64,000 nt of DNA, from assembly GCF_000006565.2 (NCBI RefSeq), contig NC_031473.1:3264134-3328133 (forward strand), in the 5' to 3' direction. The position numbers and the translations under genes were made by a program. This DNA is from Toxoplasma gondii ME49. Taxonomy: Eukaryota > Apicomplexa > Conoidasida > Eucoccidiorida > Sarcocystidae. Under the pieces are notes generated by a model that was given only the letters and a program-made list of their open reading frames with translations, was not told the origin of the DNA and searched no databases. Below are positions 26,875 through 38,600 of the stretch, one piece after another (position 1 is the first letter of the stretch; the number at the start of each line of letters is the position of its first letter).

Positions 26875-29775
26875 GGTGGCGGAACGTCACCCAAAGAATT
26901 CGGAATCTGGCCTTACATGGAACGGTTGAGGCACGGCGACTTGTTGCGGCGAAACGCTCCGTGACGGAAGTAGAAAAATAAAAGATTTCATTCGAATACG
27001 GGGAAAAGGGCGACAAAAAAGACATACATAAGACGAAATCGGGAGTAACAAGGGATATAGTTACAAATTTTCTGTCGACGAGTACTGCAGGATCCCCCCC
27101 TCATACGCGTTCTCGGCTGTGTTTGTACTGAAGAGAAGCTTGTGTCAGACAAATACACGAAAAATGTCAGCTGCACGTGCTCCTCGTACAGGGGAACCAG
27201 ACCGGAGGCAACACGTGCGTCAAATCAATATAAACTGTCCTAGGCGTTTTCACTTTGACAGCATGCAAGACACTCTGGAGAAAACGCTCGAAAATGAGGG
27301 GAACGACAGAGGTCTCGCGTTTCACTCGCCCGTGTTTGGGTTTGGAGGGTCGTCCGGGAGCGCGCGAAACGGAGGCAGCTTGAAGAGCGTGGCCACAGCT
27401 CGAATTCTAAACAGACACTCGAAACGATTTTGGACAACATGTCGCATTGGCTCCTTCCTACAACACATCATCTTTCCGTTGTTCTGCGGGCTGAATCGTC
27501 TGCAGTCGTCACCTTCTACGGAGTTCGAGGAGCGTTCGTTTCCTCGTAGGACCTTGCACAAGAGGCGTGAGGACGGTTACCAAGTCGAATCAAGAAGGAA
27601 CATCAGTTGACCTCGCAAGGAACATCCAGGCGTCAAGGAGAAAAAACAGTGTCTTTGCTCAGTGAAAAAAGGCCGATCTATCGTGTTTGCAGCGATTCAG
27701 GTTTTTTCCCGAAGCTTCCGTGCGACTCCGCTCATGAAGCGGCCGAGTGAATGAGCAGAGGCGATGGGTGGTTTCCAGTGCGGTCGCGGCAGTGTCTTTG
27801 TCGTACATCTTCGAGTTGAAGAGGAAGAAAAAATACAGAAGAAGTCCAGCATGTTTTTCTGAACCCTTCAGAAAAAAGTCGTTACTACCTTCACCATGTA
27901 AATGACGAACATATTCAAGACATGAAAGCCATTGGCTAGGCCCCCTGTGGAATCCCGCGCCACGTCACCCGAGCCACCTGAAGTCAGCGCGGCACGCAGA
28001 ACGCCGGTCACCCGTCACCTACCCCTGCTTGTTAGCAAGGAGACAGTTGGAGTAAATGAGAGCGCCTCCTCGCGTCATCCACGCACATCTTCTAGGGAAA
28101 AGAACGGGCTGTTAGAGAGACGTCACACGCTTCCTTGAGACGAAACGAAACAGCAGAGAAACCCCGGCAGCCTTGAAGGGGAAGCCGCAGAGAGACCACT
28201 CCAGAAGGACGGTCCGCCGCAGTGGCCGACTCGCTCTTGGTAAAAAGCCGACCGGAACATTCGTGAGGAGGAGAGTCACATATCTCTCTAATGCGCACAA
28301 AGCAACTGGGCTAGTTCGTGTGCAAAAATTCACAGGACATGCTAAAAATTGTTGTAAAACGGTACCCCCTTTCGTGCACAGAGCAAGTAGATTCATTTTG
28401 ACGGTTTCAACGCCGTCGAAAAGATCAAGCGATCGACTTTGAAGCTCAGAAGTTTAAAACGCGCTTGCACGGAAGTCCCCTCGGGGTTGATCGATTCATC
28501 CAAAATCTAGTCTCCGAGATCACAAGTCGCTACATCACACAGAAGAATGACACATGCACTTGACTTAGAAGATTCCACACTCATGTTGTAACAGAAAGCA
28601 ACGTCTTGCAAGTGCAAGGCCTCCCGTATCGCGCCTTTGGTCTTCGGCAGTCGACTACGTGCAATCGCTGCCTCTGCGATCGGCCCGTTACTTCTACTGT
28701 GCACCGAATCATTCCACAAACCGCCATCGAGACTTCTTATGGTTGAATTGCGACTTACTTTTCACCTAGAGTCTTTCTGACTTTAGATAACAATTTTCAG
28801 CACCGTAGAGAGAATTGTTTGTCTTGAGTGTGTCTCGGCGCCCACAGCGGGCTCAGATGTCGGACTCTTCGTCTCTGCAGCCGGAAACTTTGCTGAAAGA
28901 ACGTCTCCTGAGTGCCACTGCCTGTCTTCCCCGTGTACCTTCCTTTGTGGCAGTCTCTTGGATTATCTATCATGCGTCCCGATCCGCCTCGATTTTAACG
29001 AGTTTCTTCTTCTTGACGCGTCAATTCCTCCGCGTTCGTCTTCTGCATCTGCCGCACGCTGCCGTTTGCGCGTTCTACTCTTGCGTAGCGTCTACCGTGC
29101 ATCTTTTTTTTGCTGTAACACTTCGTTGCTGACTACCCCAGTCGCGTCCGTCCCCGCGTTTAGTGCTGCTGCAATCTTGCTTTCCCGGTCCTTGGTCTTC
29201 CGTACTGGGTTTCTTCCGGTTGTGTGCTCACCCGCCACCTTGTACCTTTTGTTCATCACCGTCTTAGGCTGCTCGCCGGTTGCTCATCGCAGTTCTGAGG
29301 GTCAGCCAACGCATTTTTTCAACTGCGAAGTTCTTCTGTCTGGTTCCTTCCTACCCTTTGTCGCATGCCTTTACTTCTGGTTCCTTTTTGTCAAGTCAAC
29401 GATTCGCCTTCAAAAAGTCCCGGCTGCTGGTTCAACATAGCTCCCGCTGTGTTAGCGTCCGGATTTTCCCGTGAAGTCCCTGCGGCAGCATGAGCCAGAG
29501 GGAACTGCAATCGTAGCTTGTACTTCTTTCGCGGCTTAACATAGACAACAGTTACCACCTTCCTGTTCTCTGTTAGTTATCACCCTTCCCCTAGCACTTC
29601 GTGACCCCTCGATCCGTCCGCCACAGTATGTGGGGAGGCGGGCGGGATATCCAGGTTTTTTCTCATCCTTTGCACCCTCAATCCAAGTCGACGTGTCAGT
29701 TGTCACCTGGTATACGCTGTGAGGCGGCTTTCTTATCGATTTCTGTGGTAAAGCTGACTATTTGGGCATAGTGTT
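26875..29775. other. Divergent intergenic region, coiled-coil and M16 genes
   Basis: This region separates two start codons on opposite strands and should hold both 5' leaders and the promoters. No exon is supported. A pyrimidine-rich open stretch at about 28900-29470 on the plus strand shows no domain and is more likely leader sequence. Three WGAGACG motifs fall between 28116 and 28876. Confidence 0.55.
28116..28142 (+). promoter_or_regulatory. Paired WGAGACG promoter motifs
   Basis: AGAGACG at 28116-28122 and TGAGACG at 28136-28142 lie 20 bases apart in the same orientation. An inverted copy is at 28870-28876. The heptamer (A/T)GAGACG is a described T. gondii promoter element. The position between two divergent genes fits a shared promoter. 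Single copies occur elsewhere by chance, so the paired arrangement is the main support. Confidence 0.4.
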
Positions 29776-32700
29776 ATGCTCAAGATGGCGCTACGAGAGA
29801 CGGAGGACATCGATAAACCAAAAACGAACAAGCGCAGCTACAGGTTTGTGAAGCTGCCGAACCACCTGTCTGTTTGGCTAGTCAGCGACCCGGCGGCAGA
29901 CCTGGCCTCTGCCGCTCTGGACATCAATGTAGGCTCTTACTTCGATCCCCCGCCCGTCGAAGGCTTGGCGCATTTCTGCGAGCACATGCTATTCCTCGGA
30001 ACGGAGAAGTTTCCGGATGAAACGGAATATTCCAACTTCATCAAGCAGCACGGAGGCTGCACCAACGCGTACACTGAGCACACGCACACGAACTACCACT
30101 TTTCGGTCGCGCCGGAACACCTCGAGGGTGCCCTCGACTGATTTTCCCAGTTTTTCATTGCGCCACTTTCCACCGAAATTGCGGCGGAGAGGGAACTAAA
30201 TGCCGTCGACAGCAAGTTTCGACTTCGACTCGTGAACGACTTCATTCGCCGCTGGCAGCTGCTCCACAAACTGGCAAATCCTGACCACCCCTTCAATCGG
30301 TTCTCGTGCGGGAACCAGGTGTCTCTACAGGAGGTTCCGAAGGCACTCGGAGCCGACGTTCGGCACGAGTTGCTGGCTTTCCACAAAACGTGGTACAGTG
30401 CGAACATCATGACGCTTGTTGGCCTCGGAACAGATTCTCTGGATTGTCTCCAGGGCATGGTAGAGAAGTACTTCGGAACGATCAAAGACAAGCAAGTGCC
30501 TGTGCGTCCCTCCAGGGCCATTGTGGACCCGAGCGTCCCCGTGTTTCGGCGTCACGAAGACCTGCAACAAGTTGTCTACATTGTGCCGATCAAAGATCAG
30601 AGGGAAATCCACTTCGAGTTTGTTCTGCCCCCGCAAATAGACGCCTGGAGAACCAAGCATAGCCGGTGCCTTTCTCACCTCGCCGGGCATGAAGGCAAAA
30701 GGCTCGCTCCTTTCAGCTCTGAAGAATGAAGGGCTCGCCATCAGCCTGAACAGTTGGAGTCTCGATGAGGAATGTGTCAGCATCTTCTATATTTCCATCG
30801 AACTTACGGAACAAGGCGCCTCTGATGCCGGGCTGCAAAGGTAAGGAGAAGGACAGGGACACGGGAAATAGCACGAGCGAACATATTGCGGTTCCGTTCT
30901 CGATATCTACACCGTCTGTGAACGGGAACTTTCTTTCGCTCCGTTGGCAGGTGCTGAACCCATTTCCTATTTCCGCTTGATGGAGTATTCGTCGTCGTGT
31001 TTACCGGATGCAAGTTCTAGTGTTTTAGTAGAGCATATCAAGATGATAACATTTTTGAAATAGAAGCCACTGAACACCATGTATTAGTGTAATAAAGATA
31101 ATCGGACAGATTCCGAGCCAGAGTAGTACACAGCCTCTTCTGAACGCAGTGCCCGCTGTGGTTGGGCAAGACATGCATGGATCCAATGCTGCGCATTCAG
31201 TGGCACCTGTGCCTGTATCAGCATTCGTTGACATGGCCGAACGCTTGATGTAACATCCTTTCCCTGGATGTGGCAGCCGGGCACCTCTTGCCAGGTTACC
31301 GTTTCTCTTTGTCTCATGTTTCTCTGTTTGCCATCAGAGTCGAGGATCTGGTCTTCCTTTACCTGAGCTTGCTTCGTACGTCGCGTGTCCAGGAGTGGGT
31401 TTTCGAGGAATCTCGGTGGTTGGCGGAAATGGGATTTCGTTTTGCAGACACCGAGAATCCGTTGCCATTCTGTGTGGTGCACGCGAAACATCTTCACCGC
31501 TATCCTCCTGAGTGAGCCCTGCCGGGACCACACCTCTTCTTTTCTTTCGACAAGACGCAAATTGAAGAGATTCTCAAACGGCTCACTCTCGATGCGCTCC
31601 GCTTCGAGGTAGTTGGCAAGCGTTACACAGACATCTGCACCACCAAGGAAGATATCTACGATATCTCCCATCACAAGAACGCCTTCTCGACCAAGCAACG
31701 AGAGCGATGGGGAAGCATTCTACGCGATGTGGGTCGTGGTAAAACACATGCATTCCTATACTGCATTTCATAGATGGTTCCATTTAGCCGGCACGATTAT
31801 ATTTGGTGTGGCTGCTGGGAACAGTTCCCTACAAGACTCAATCGCTTATAATTTCCGGAACGAATTCTGCTCGAGTCATTGGCTCTTCTCGGTGGGTGTG
31901 GTTTGACTGTTGTGCGAATGGGACATGAGCTGCTGTCTCTTTTGCTGTTTCTTCCTTCCATGGCTTGCTGTCTGGGGTGTCTTTCCCTCCCATTTTTGTC
32001 AGGAGGCTTCGGCTGCGGCGGTTAAAGAAGGCCTGACTTCCCCATCTCCAAACCCATTTGTCCCGACCGATCTGTCGCTGCGCCCTCTGTCCCGCTTGTC
32101 TTCTTCGCCTTCGCTCCCGTGTTTGCTCGATCCATCATGCGCTTCCTGTGGAGATGGAACCCTGGCATCATTTCCGTGCTTTGCGAAGAAAGCCACAGAT
32201 TTACTTGAAACAGGACGACACGTTTTTGCTGCCCAAACTGTCGGCGCGTCTGTGCATCAAAACGTCCCTGCCGTCCGGGGCGAGTGCGAAACAGGATATC
32301 CTGACAGAGTTCTACATGCGCGTTTGGGTGTATGTCCAGACGGTCGCTGAGATGGTCTACGAAGCCCTGTACGATGCAGAAGTTGCGGGACTGTATTTCT
32401 TGCTGAATGGCGGCGACTGGCCGGGGAAGATCTGCTTGCTTGCTCAAGGTTTCAGCGACAAACTCCCGCTTCTTGTCGACAAACTGACGTTTGCGCTGTC
32501 GCACTCTGGCGCAATGCCTCCCGCCTGTGAAGCGAGCGAGGAGTGCAGCGGGTCGCCGGGCGGAGCGACGAAAGGAAGACCGACAAATGGGGAACCCAAG
32601 TTTCGTCTCGACCGACGCGCGTTCGACGTGGTCAAGGAGAACCTTCATCGAAAGATTTCGAACAGCATGCTCTGCCGCACCGTCTCTCAACAAGCTGCAA

Positions 32701-33932
32701 CGCTGCGGGGTGAAACCCTCGAGATTCCCTGCTTGAGCTACGAGGACCTGTTGCGCGTTCTCGAACAAACGACACTGGACGTCCAAGAAGTGCCGAAGAC
32801 GCTGTTCGAGCGAGCGTGCGTCGAAGGGCTGGTCGTCGGCAACATCTCGTCTGCCGAGGTGTGCGTTATGGTTGAAATGGCTTTGAAGAATCTCAACATT
32901 GAGACGACACTCGATAGCAACTCCGTCCCCGAGAAAGCGGTGGTCGACCTCGCCTCGCTGGACCTCGCCCGTCTGCGTTCGTCGGGCTCGGGAGTCGCCG
33001 GGCTCGACGAGGAACGGGAGGCAATGCAGTGCAGGACTCTGGTCTGCGAGGAGTTGAAGGCATCGGAAGTGAAGCTGAAGACTCGGTCGGAAAACTCGAA
33101 TACTCAAGACCGAAACAGTGTCGCATTTCTTCGATTTCAACTCGGGAATCTCGAGGACAGAGAGCGCTCGATGCTCTCGCTGTTCTCCCACTGCATCTCC
33201 CAGGCGTTTTTCGACGATCTGCGGACCCAGCAACAGCTCGACTATGTTTTGCATGCACACCGAAGCTTTCAGCTGCGGTCTCAGGGCATGCATTTTTTCG
33301 TGGCTGGTTCGACGTTCTCGGACCTCATGACGTTGCGCATCGGACGCCTCGTGGAAAAGTACCTCAGCTCTGAACAGGGTCTACATGCCGGTTTGCCAGA
33401 CGCCCTGTGCGAAAAGCATCGATCTGCTCTGGTCAGCGAACTGAGAGTCAGACCGCAGAACGCGTTTGAAGAAGCACAGCGGTACACGCGAGAGATCAGC
33501 ACCTGGTACTTCATGTTTAACCGGCATGACCGGACAATCGCTGAACTCTGCCGCCTCGAGAAGAACGAATTCTTCCACTTCATTCTTCACCGCCTCCGGC
33601 CCCCCCCTGTCCTGCTTCTCTGCATCGACAGACAGGCCGCGGCTGCCCCGAGAGCCATCGCGACTTGCGAGGGACACCAGGAGGAAAACAGCGGCGACGC
33701 CGCAGAAACGAAGGAGATGCAAGAGGCTGAGACTCAGGAGGCGAAGAAACCTCAGCAGGAAACATGCAACCTTTTGCGGGGTGGACTGACGTTCGCGCCC
33801 CACGGGAGCTGCGGAAGTACGCCGCTCGAACATCCAAAATGCTGGCGTGAAACGGGGGCCCTAGTCCTTGTCATTCTCTGTGTTGTCGTCATCTTGAAAG
33901 GCGAAAAACGTGGTTTTTTGTCTCTCTTCTGA
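29776..33932 (+). pseudogene. Insulysin-type M16 metallopeptidase pseudogene
   Basis: The sequence follows insulin-degrading-enzyme-like M16 peptidases over their full length. The start is the ATG at 29776, or 29785. The zinc motif HFCEH is at residues 66-70. A helix at 30181-30216 carries ELNAVDS, but the next residue, normally the zinc-binding Glu, is Lys (AAG, 30214-30216). Lesions seen: TGA at 30139-30141 inside a conserved helix; one extra A in the AAAA run at 30697-30700, after which the conserved LSHLxGHEG region continues in another frame; TGA at 31513-31515 just after YPPE; a frame change around 32060-32170, before the conserved KQDDTFLLPK stretch; and probably one more near 33770, where an alternative frame gives a better family-like C terminus ending at 33850. 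One intron (30840 to about 31337) still has intact sites and matching phase, and a second ends near 32001. A catalytically active product is very unlikely. Sequencing error could explain single lesions but not the whole set plus the ligand change. Confidence 0.85.
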
Positions 33933-35672
33933 TATCCAACGTTTACACAGAGATATGGCTCCACATAAAAGGGGCAAAAAAATACGGAGCAGACAAGGCA
34001 AGATGACGAGAAGGAAAAAATAACTCTCTTGCGTTTGAAAACGTTCTGCGTACGTTGTTGGCTCTTCTTGAGCCTAGGAGAAAGGAGTTAAATGACGCTA
34101 GAGATATGCCAGCAGCTGATTTCCCCCAGTATCCCGAGAAGGCTTCTCCCAATCAGGTGTCTGGGACTTTCTTCTCTCTTACCTTCTGCGGGTGCGGCGG
34201 AAATGTAGCGCCATTCGTCTATCATTACACTTGTTCCTTTATACCTCCATTTTTTCATTGTCCCTTGCAGTCACAAGAAAAGCCAATTCTTCTGCGTCAG
34301 TTTTGCTTTTTCCTGCATTTGCGTCATTTTTACGTTTTGGGCAAGCAGCCTGTTCCGTTCCTCATGTGTACTCGCCACCTCAGCTTCGCCCGGCGGGCCT
34401 CTTTCAGCGGGCACTAGTCAGCAGCCACTCCTGTCTGCCACTTGAAATGTGGTACCTCACGTGCGTTCCCGTCGAGCGGCGAAGCCATGTCGGGTTTCTG
34501 AAAGATTTGTGTCTCCCGCTACTACGCAGAGAAGATCGAACTGTTCTCTCGTATAAGGCGTATGCTTACGCTCTCTCTCTCTGCGCTATCCATACTGTAG
34601 GCTGAGCGTGCCTCTCCTCTTTCACTGCGTCTCGTCTTTCTACTCCGTTCTTTGTCAAGCTCATTGTCCCTGGTGATGATGCTGCAGATTACCTGTCTAT
34701 TGACTAGATGCGCTGGCGAATTGTCGAGAGGAATTCGGAAAAGCCGACGTTTCAGGTCGTTTCGCTGTGAAAAACACATCCGCCGTAGCAGCAATAAATG
34801 CGGAGTATCGCGTGAGCGCCGGTAGGTGAACGGTCTCGGTGGAAGTACAGGGTTTCCAGCCGGGTTCCAATTCATGGAGACACGTTTGGGTTCCCACCTT
34901 CCATTTGTTATGCAATATAACGGGGTGTCGGTGGTCTTCGTTTTCAGTGACACGCGAACCTTTAATCCTGGACGCGGGAAAGAGGGGGTCGTGAGTGCCC
35001 GTAAGCGATAACGTGGCAAGGACACGAGTGCGGAGACGTCGCGTAACTGGCATCCTTGAAGCATGTATGTTTTTGCGCGTGAAGCGAGAGCAGTTAACTG
35101 TGCCCGAGGCCATCGGAGAGGAAGGGAATGAGCCACAATTTTTTCGGTTCGTTGAAAATAAGGAACAGGGAAAAAACGACGGACACATTCTACTAGAGTC
35201 ACAACAGGGCGTAAACAACGAACGGAAAACAACTGTATCAACAAGAGTCACACGTGCCTAACAACATGGGCGATGACACAGCCGCGCCAAACCCTACACC
35301 GTAGATCTCGACGGGATGCATTGATCACCTTTCTCCACTTCTCTCCACTCGCAATGCTCCTGGCATTGCCTTTCCTTCCTTGCGGTCTCCCTCCCATTCG
35401 GTCCCAGCTCTTTCGGGACAACAGACACATCTCTTTTCACCTTCTGTAAAAAAACAACACTTCCTTCGCACAGATGCACACCGGAGAGGCCTGGTGCGGA
35501 GGTCTCACGAGACTTTAGGGCAACGGGGTAAGGACGGCAAATACGAAACACCATAATACTGTTTCTTCCCCACATCATGTGCGCGTCACCCCAAACAATA
35601 CGAAGCATTCGGACGCCTTACTCCCCCCTGTGCTTCCCCCCTCCATCGCGGACAGTACGTATAGTCCGGCGT
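33933..35672. other. Convergent intergenic region, no gene seen
   Basis: This lies between the 3' end of the M16 pseudogene (plus) and the stop codon of the TTLL gene (minus), so it should contain both 3' untranslated regions. Open frames here are short and have no domain or coherent splice structure. Confidence 0.5.
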
Positions 35673-38600
35673 CTAGACGCTGCCTTCTTGAAGCACGACG
35701 CAGTAGTTATGATAGTCCCACCGTAGTTGAAAGTAATCCACAAGTCTTTCCATGGCCTCTCGTCTTTCCTCGGCGGAGATGTGCCGGCAGACGTAGTCAC
35801 CTATGTGAGGCCACGCAGCGCAGAGGCCTTCGTACCAGGCAGGTGCCTCGGCCGTTTGTGGCGCGCGAGAGCTGCCGTTTCTCTCCATCAGCCCAGAGCC
35901 GTCCTTCGATTTCTTCCCATTCTCGAAAGGGCAGGCGAGAGACTCAAGACCTTGTTCATCGAGATCTTCTCCCGAGAGCAGCTTGCGCTGCAGACGAGGG
36001 GGCAAGGAAGTCAGGCGTCTTCCGCAGCTGATGACGCGGCTACTCTGTTTTTGGGCACCGGACCTCGAAGCCTCTTCCCTTGAGGTAAGCCGACCATCTC
36101 GGTGATCTGAGGCAGCAGGCATGTGGCTGCCTTGAATCAACTGCGCAGGGGCCTGCGGCATTTTAGCCTCCGAATCTGCAAATCAAGAAGAGGGTGAAGC
36201 AGAACGGCAGATACAAACTGTGTTTTTCGGTTACTCTAGAGAAGTAAAGATTGACATTACTTGTCTCTGGAACAGGCACACATTTGCCAATCCTCAAAGG
36301 TGCACCCGCCCTTTACACGCCCCTCTTGAACCATGTGACTTCTGTTCGGCTGTCTAGACGCGTCGAGAACAAAGCCTGTGGATATCAGAAATTATTTACA
36401 ATTTCCTAACTGGTTAAGCGAGACTCGAGGGTGGACTGAATAAGTAAGATTGGTAAACAAGACTGGCGACCAACAGAGAACAGTGCTTCTTGTCTGGTTG
36501 TTTCACATGGTCTTCCACAGGGGCCGAGGAAGACAACGAAGTGAAGAAGATTCATAAAGGTGACGAAATGAAAAGTTGCATCGAAACGCTTCTACTCAGA
36601 AGCTCCTGATGGGATGGATACGACAGTCACAGGTGGGGAGGCCTTTTTTATCGCCAGAAGCCAAATGCTTGTGCACCGTCGGACACGTTCCATTCCGATG
36701 ATTCCACGCAACTCACCCAGTCGACAATCAGGAGCTTCTCCTGTCACCTGTCCCACAGGTACTTCAGCAACGGTCTCTGTCGTAGTGCTCCTTGACGAAT
36801 ATCGGTGCTCGTACCCCCGTTCGTCTTCTGAGGCGTAGTGTCGCTCGAGGAAAGCCTGAGAAAGGGGTAGTTCTTTGGGCGTTTTCGACGGTCTTCTCTT
36901 CGAGTCGCCTTGCTTCGAAATCGAAAGCGCCCGCCTTTCCTCTTCTTCCACCTTCCGTAGCGCCTCCTCGAGGTCTTTGGCAAACGCGAGCTGGGACCGC
37001 AAGGAGAGCTCCGCTCGCTTCTCGGCTGCGAGCGCTTCGGCCTTTTCAAAGCCCCCCAGCACGGAGGTGGAAAGCGCATGCGTGTGGGTCTTGATTGCAG
37101 TCGGGTTCAGGAAAGCCTCCAGCAGCTTCGCTTTCGATGGCAGAAACGGAAAGCAAATGAGCGCGAGGGATTCGAACACGTACCACGTCTCCAAGAGTCC
37201 TAAGCCGTGCGAGGAATCGTTCAACTGGAACTGCTTTCTAACAGACTGAAGGTGGTAGTACCAGAGCGCCTCGACGTCTGGAAGACCCAGGCGTCTCCGT
37301 CTCTCGACGGGGAGAAGTGCAACGCTCGGCATTCTCGGGACTACGCTGCTTGCGTTCGCGAGCGAGCCAAAAGGCATCTGTTCTCCTGCCGCGAGACGCG
37401 GTCTCTGCAGCCCCAGAGACGGTTGGGGCGCCCCGCCTGTCCCTGAGACGAGCAGAGACTTCGTGGAGACGGAAGACATGAGCAAAGAGCCGCCTTGAGT
37501 GGCGGATTCTCTCCCCTGCAAATGCGCCCGACTATTGCTGCGGCCAAACGCAATGGACGGGCCAGACGTTTCGGTATAGGTTCGTGACAGTGTGGGGTGC
37601 ATGTGAGAAGAAAAAGCAGATGAGGAACGTGCGCTTCTGCGGCATCCCGGACGAGGCGGGTTTCCAATAGGCACTTGAATCTGGAAAACCAAGGCAGAAC
37701 ATTCACAAGAAGAACGGGATATATATACCACGGAGAGCCATCCCAGCGACCCGTCACAGCGGTAGAGAGTCAGTGGTGGGACCACCAGAAGGCTTTGAAC
37801 GTTTTCAGGATTGGAAGACATCTGAAGGGAGCGGAAACAGCACCCATCTCGACGACCTCAATTTCCTGAACCATTCTGAGTCCAGTGCCTAATTCCACGA
37901 AGTCCTTGGCTACTCTCCCCTAGTTCTTTTTCACCATGACTTCTGTTCTGTGGATATTTCAGCTACAGACAGATCTCAAGGGGACCAATCTCCTTTCGTG
38001 GAAGCCTCAGGGCTGGCACTAGGATATCCTGCGACTTACGTCTCCCGCAACAAGTCCCTCGTCCTTGCCTAGCCTACCTTTCTCAAAATATCAGGGAGTT
38101 TAACGATGCGGCATGCGTCGAGAAGGCCTGTCCGTTGCAGAGTGAGGCCGCGAGGGAAGTTGACGAGTCGCTCGAAAAGCAACTGAAACCGAAGAATGCT
38201 GGCAGTCTCCGCAACCAGGGCATTCACGAAGGATGCAAGATCGATCCAGCAGTGTTGTGGCTTCGCATGTTCTCCTGACAGGGGACGGAGGATGTCCTGA
38301 AATACGGAGAAGAGACCAGCGGTAGGCATATCCATTTTCCACCCATTCCTCTTACGATGCTAGTCTCGGAATCACACAAGTGAAGGAAGTGTTTACCGGT
38401 ATCCGTGCAAAGAAGCAGAGTTGAAGGCACAAAAAGGTGGTTGGCCGGAAGTCACCAAGACCCATTCCTCCTGGTCAGCGTGGCGGTGAACAGCGCCGCT
38501 CACCCCCTGGAGGCCTAAATACAACATGCCCGTGGTTGTAGAGATAGGCATGCACAGATGTTTCTTCGTGCCAAAACAGAAATGGGAGTTGGATTATGCG

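Noticed and set aside
28815..29474. Pyrimidine-rich plus-strand open frames upstream of the M16 copy
   Set aside because: Hydrophobic-looking translations arise from T/C-rich leader sequence. There is no domain and no phase-compatible splice into the M16 frame.
32022..33293. 423-codon minus-strand open frame
   Set aside because: It is the complement of the conserved M16 C-terminal half, which matches its family clearly on the plus strand. The minus frame has no domain.
36592..37821. Stop at 36592 as the true end of the TTLL gene
   Set aside because: A strong GTGAGT donor at 36716 joins in phase to an acceptor at 36176 and a 167-codon final exon. The earlier stop is kept only as an alternative isoform.
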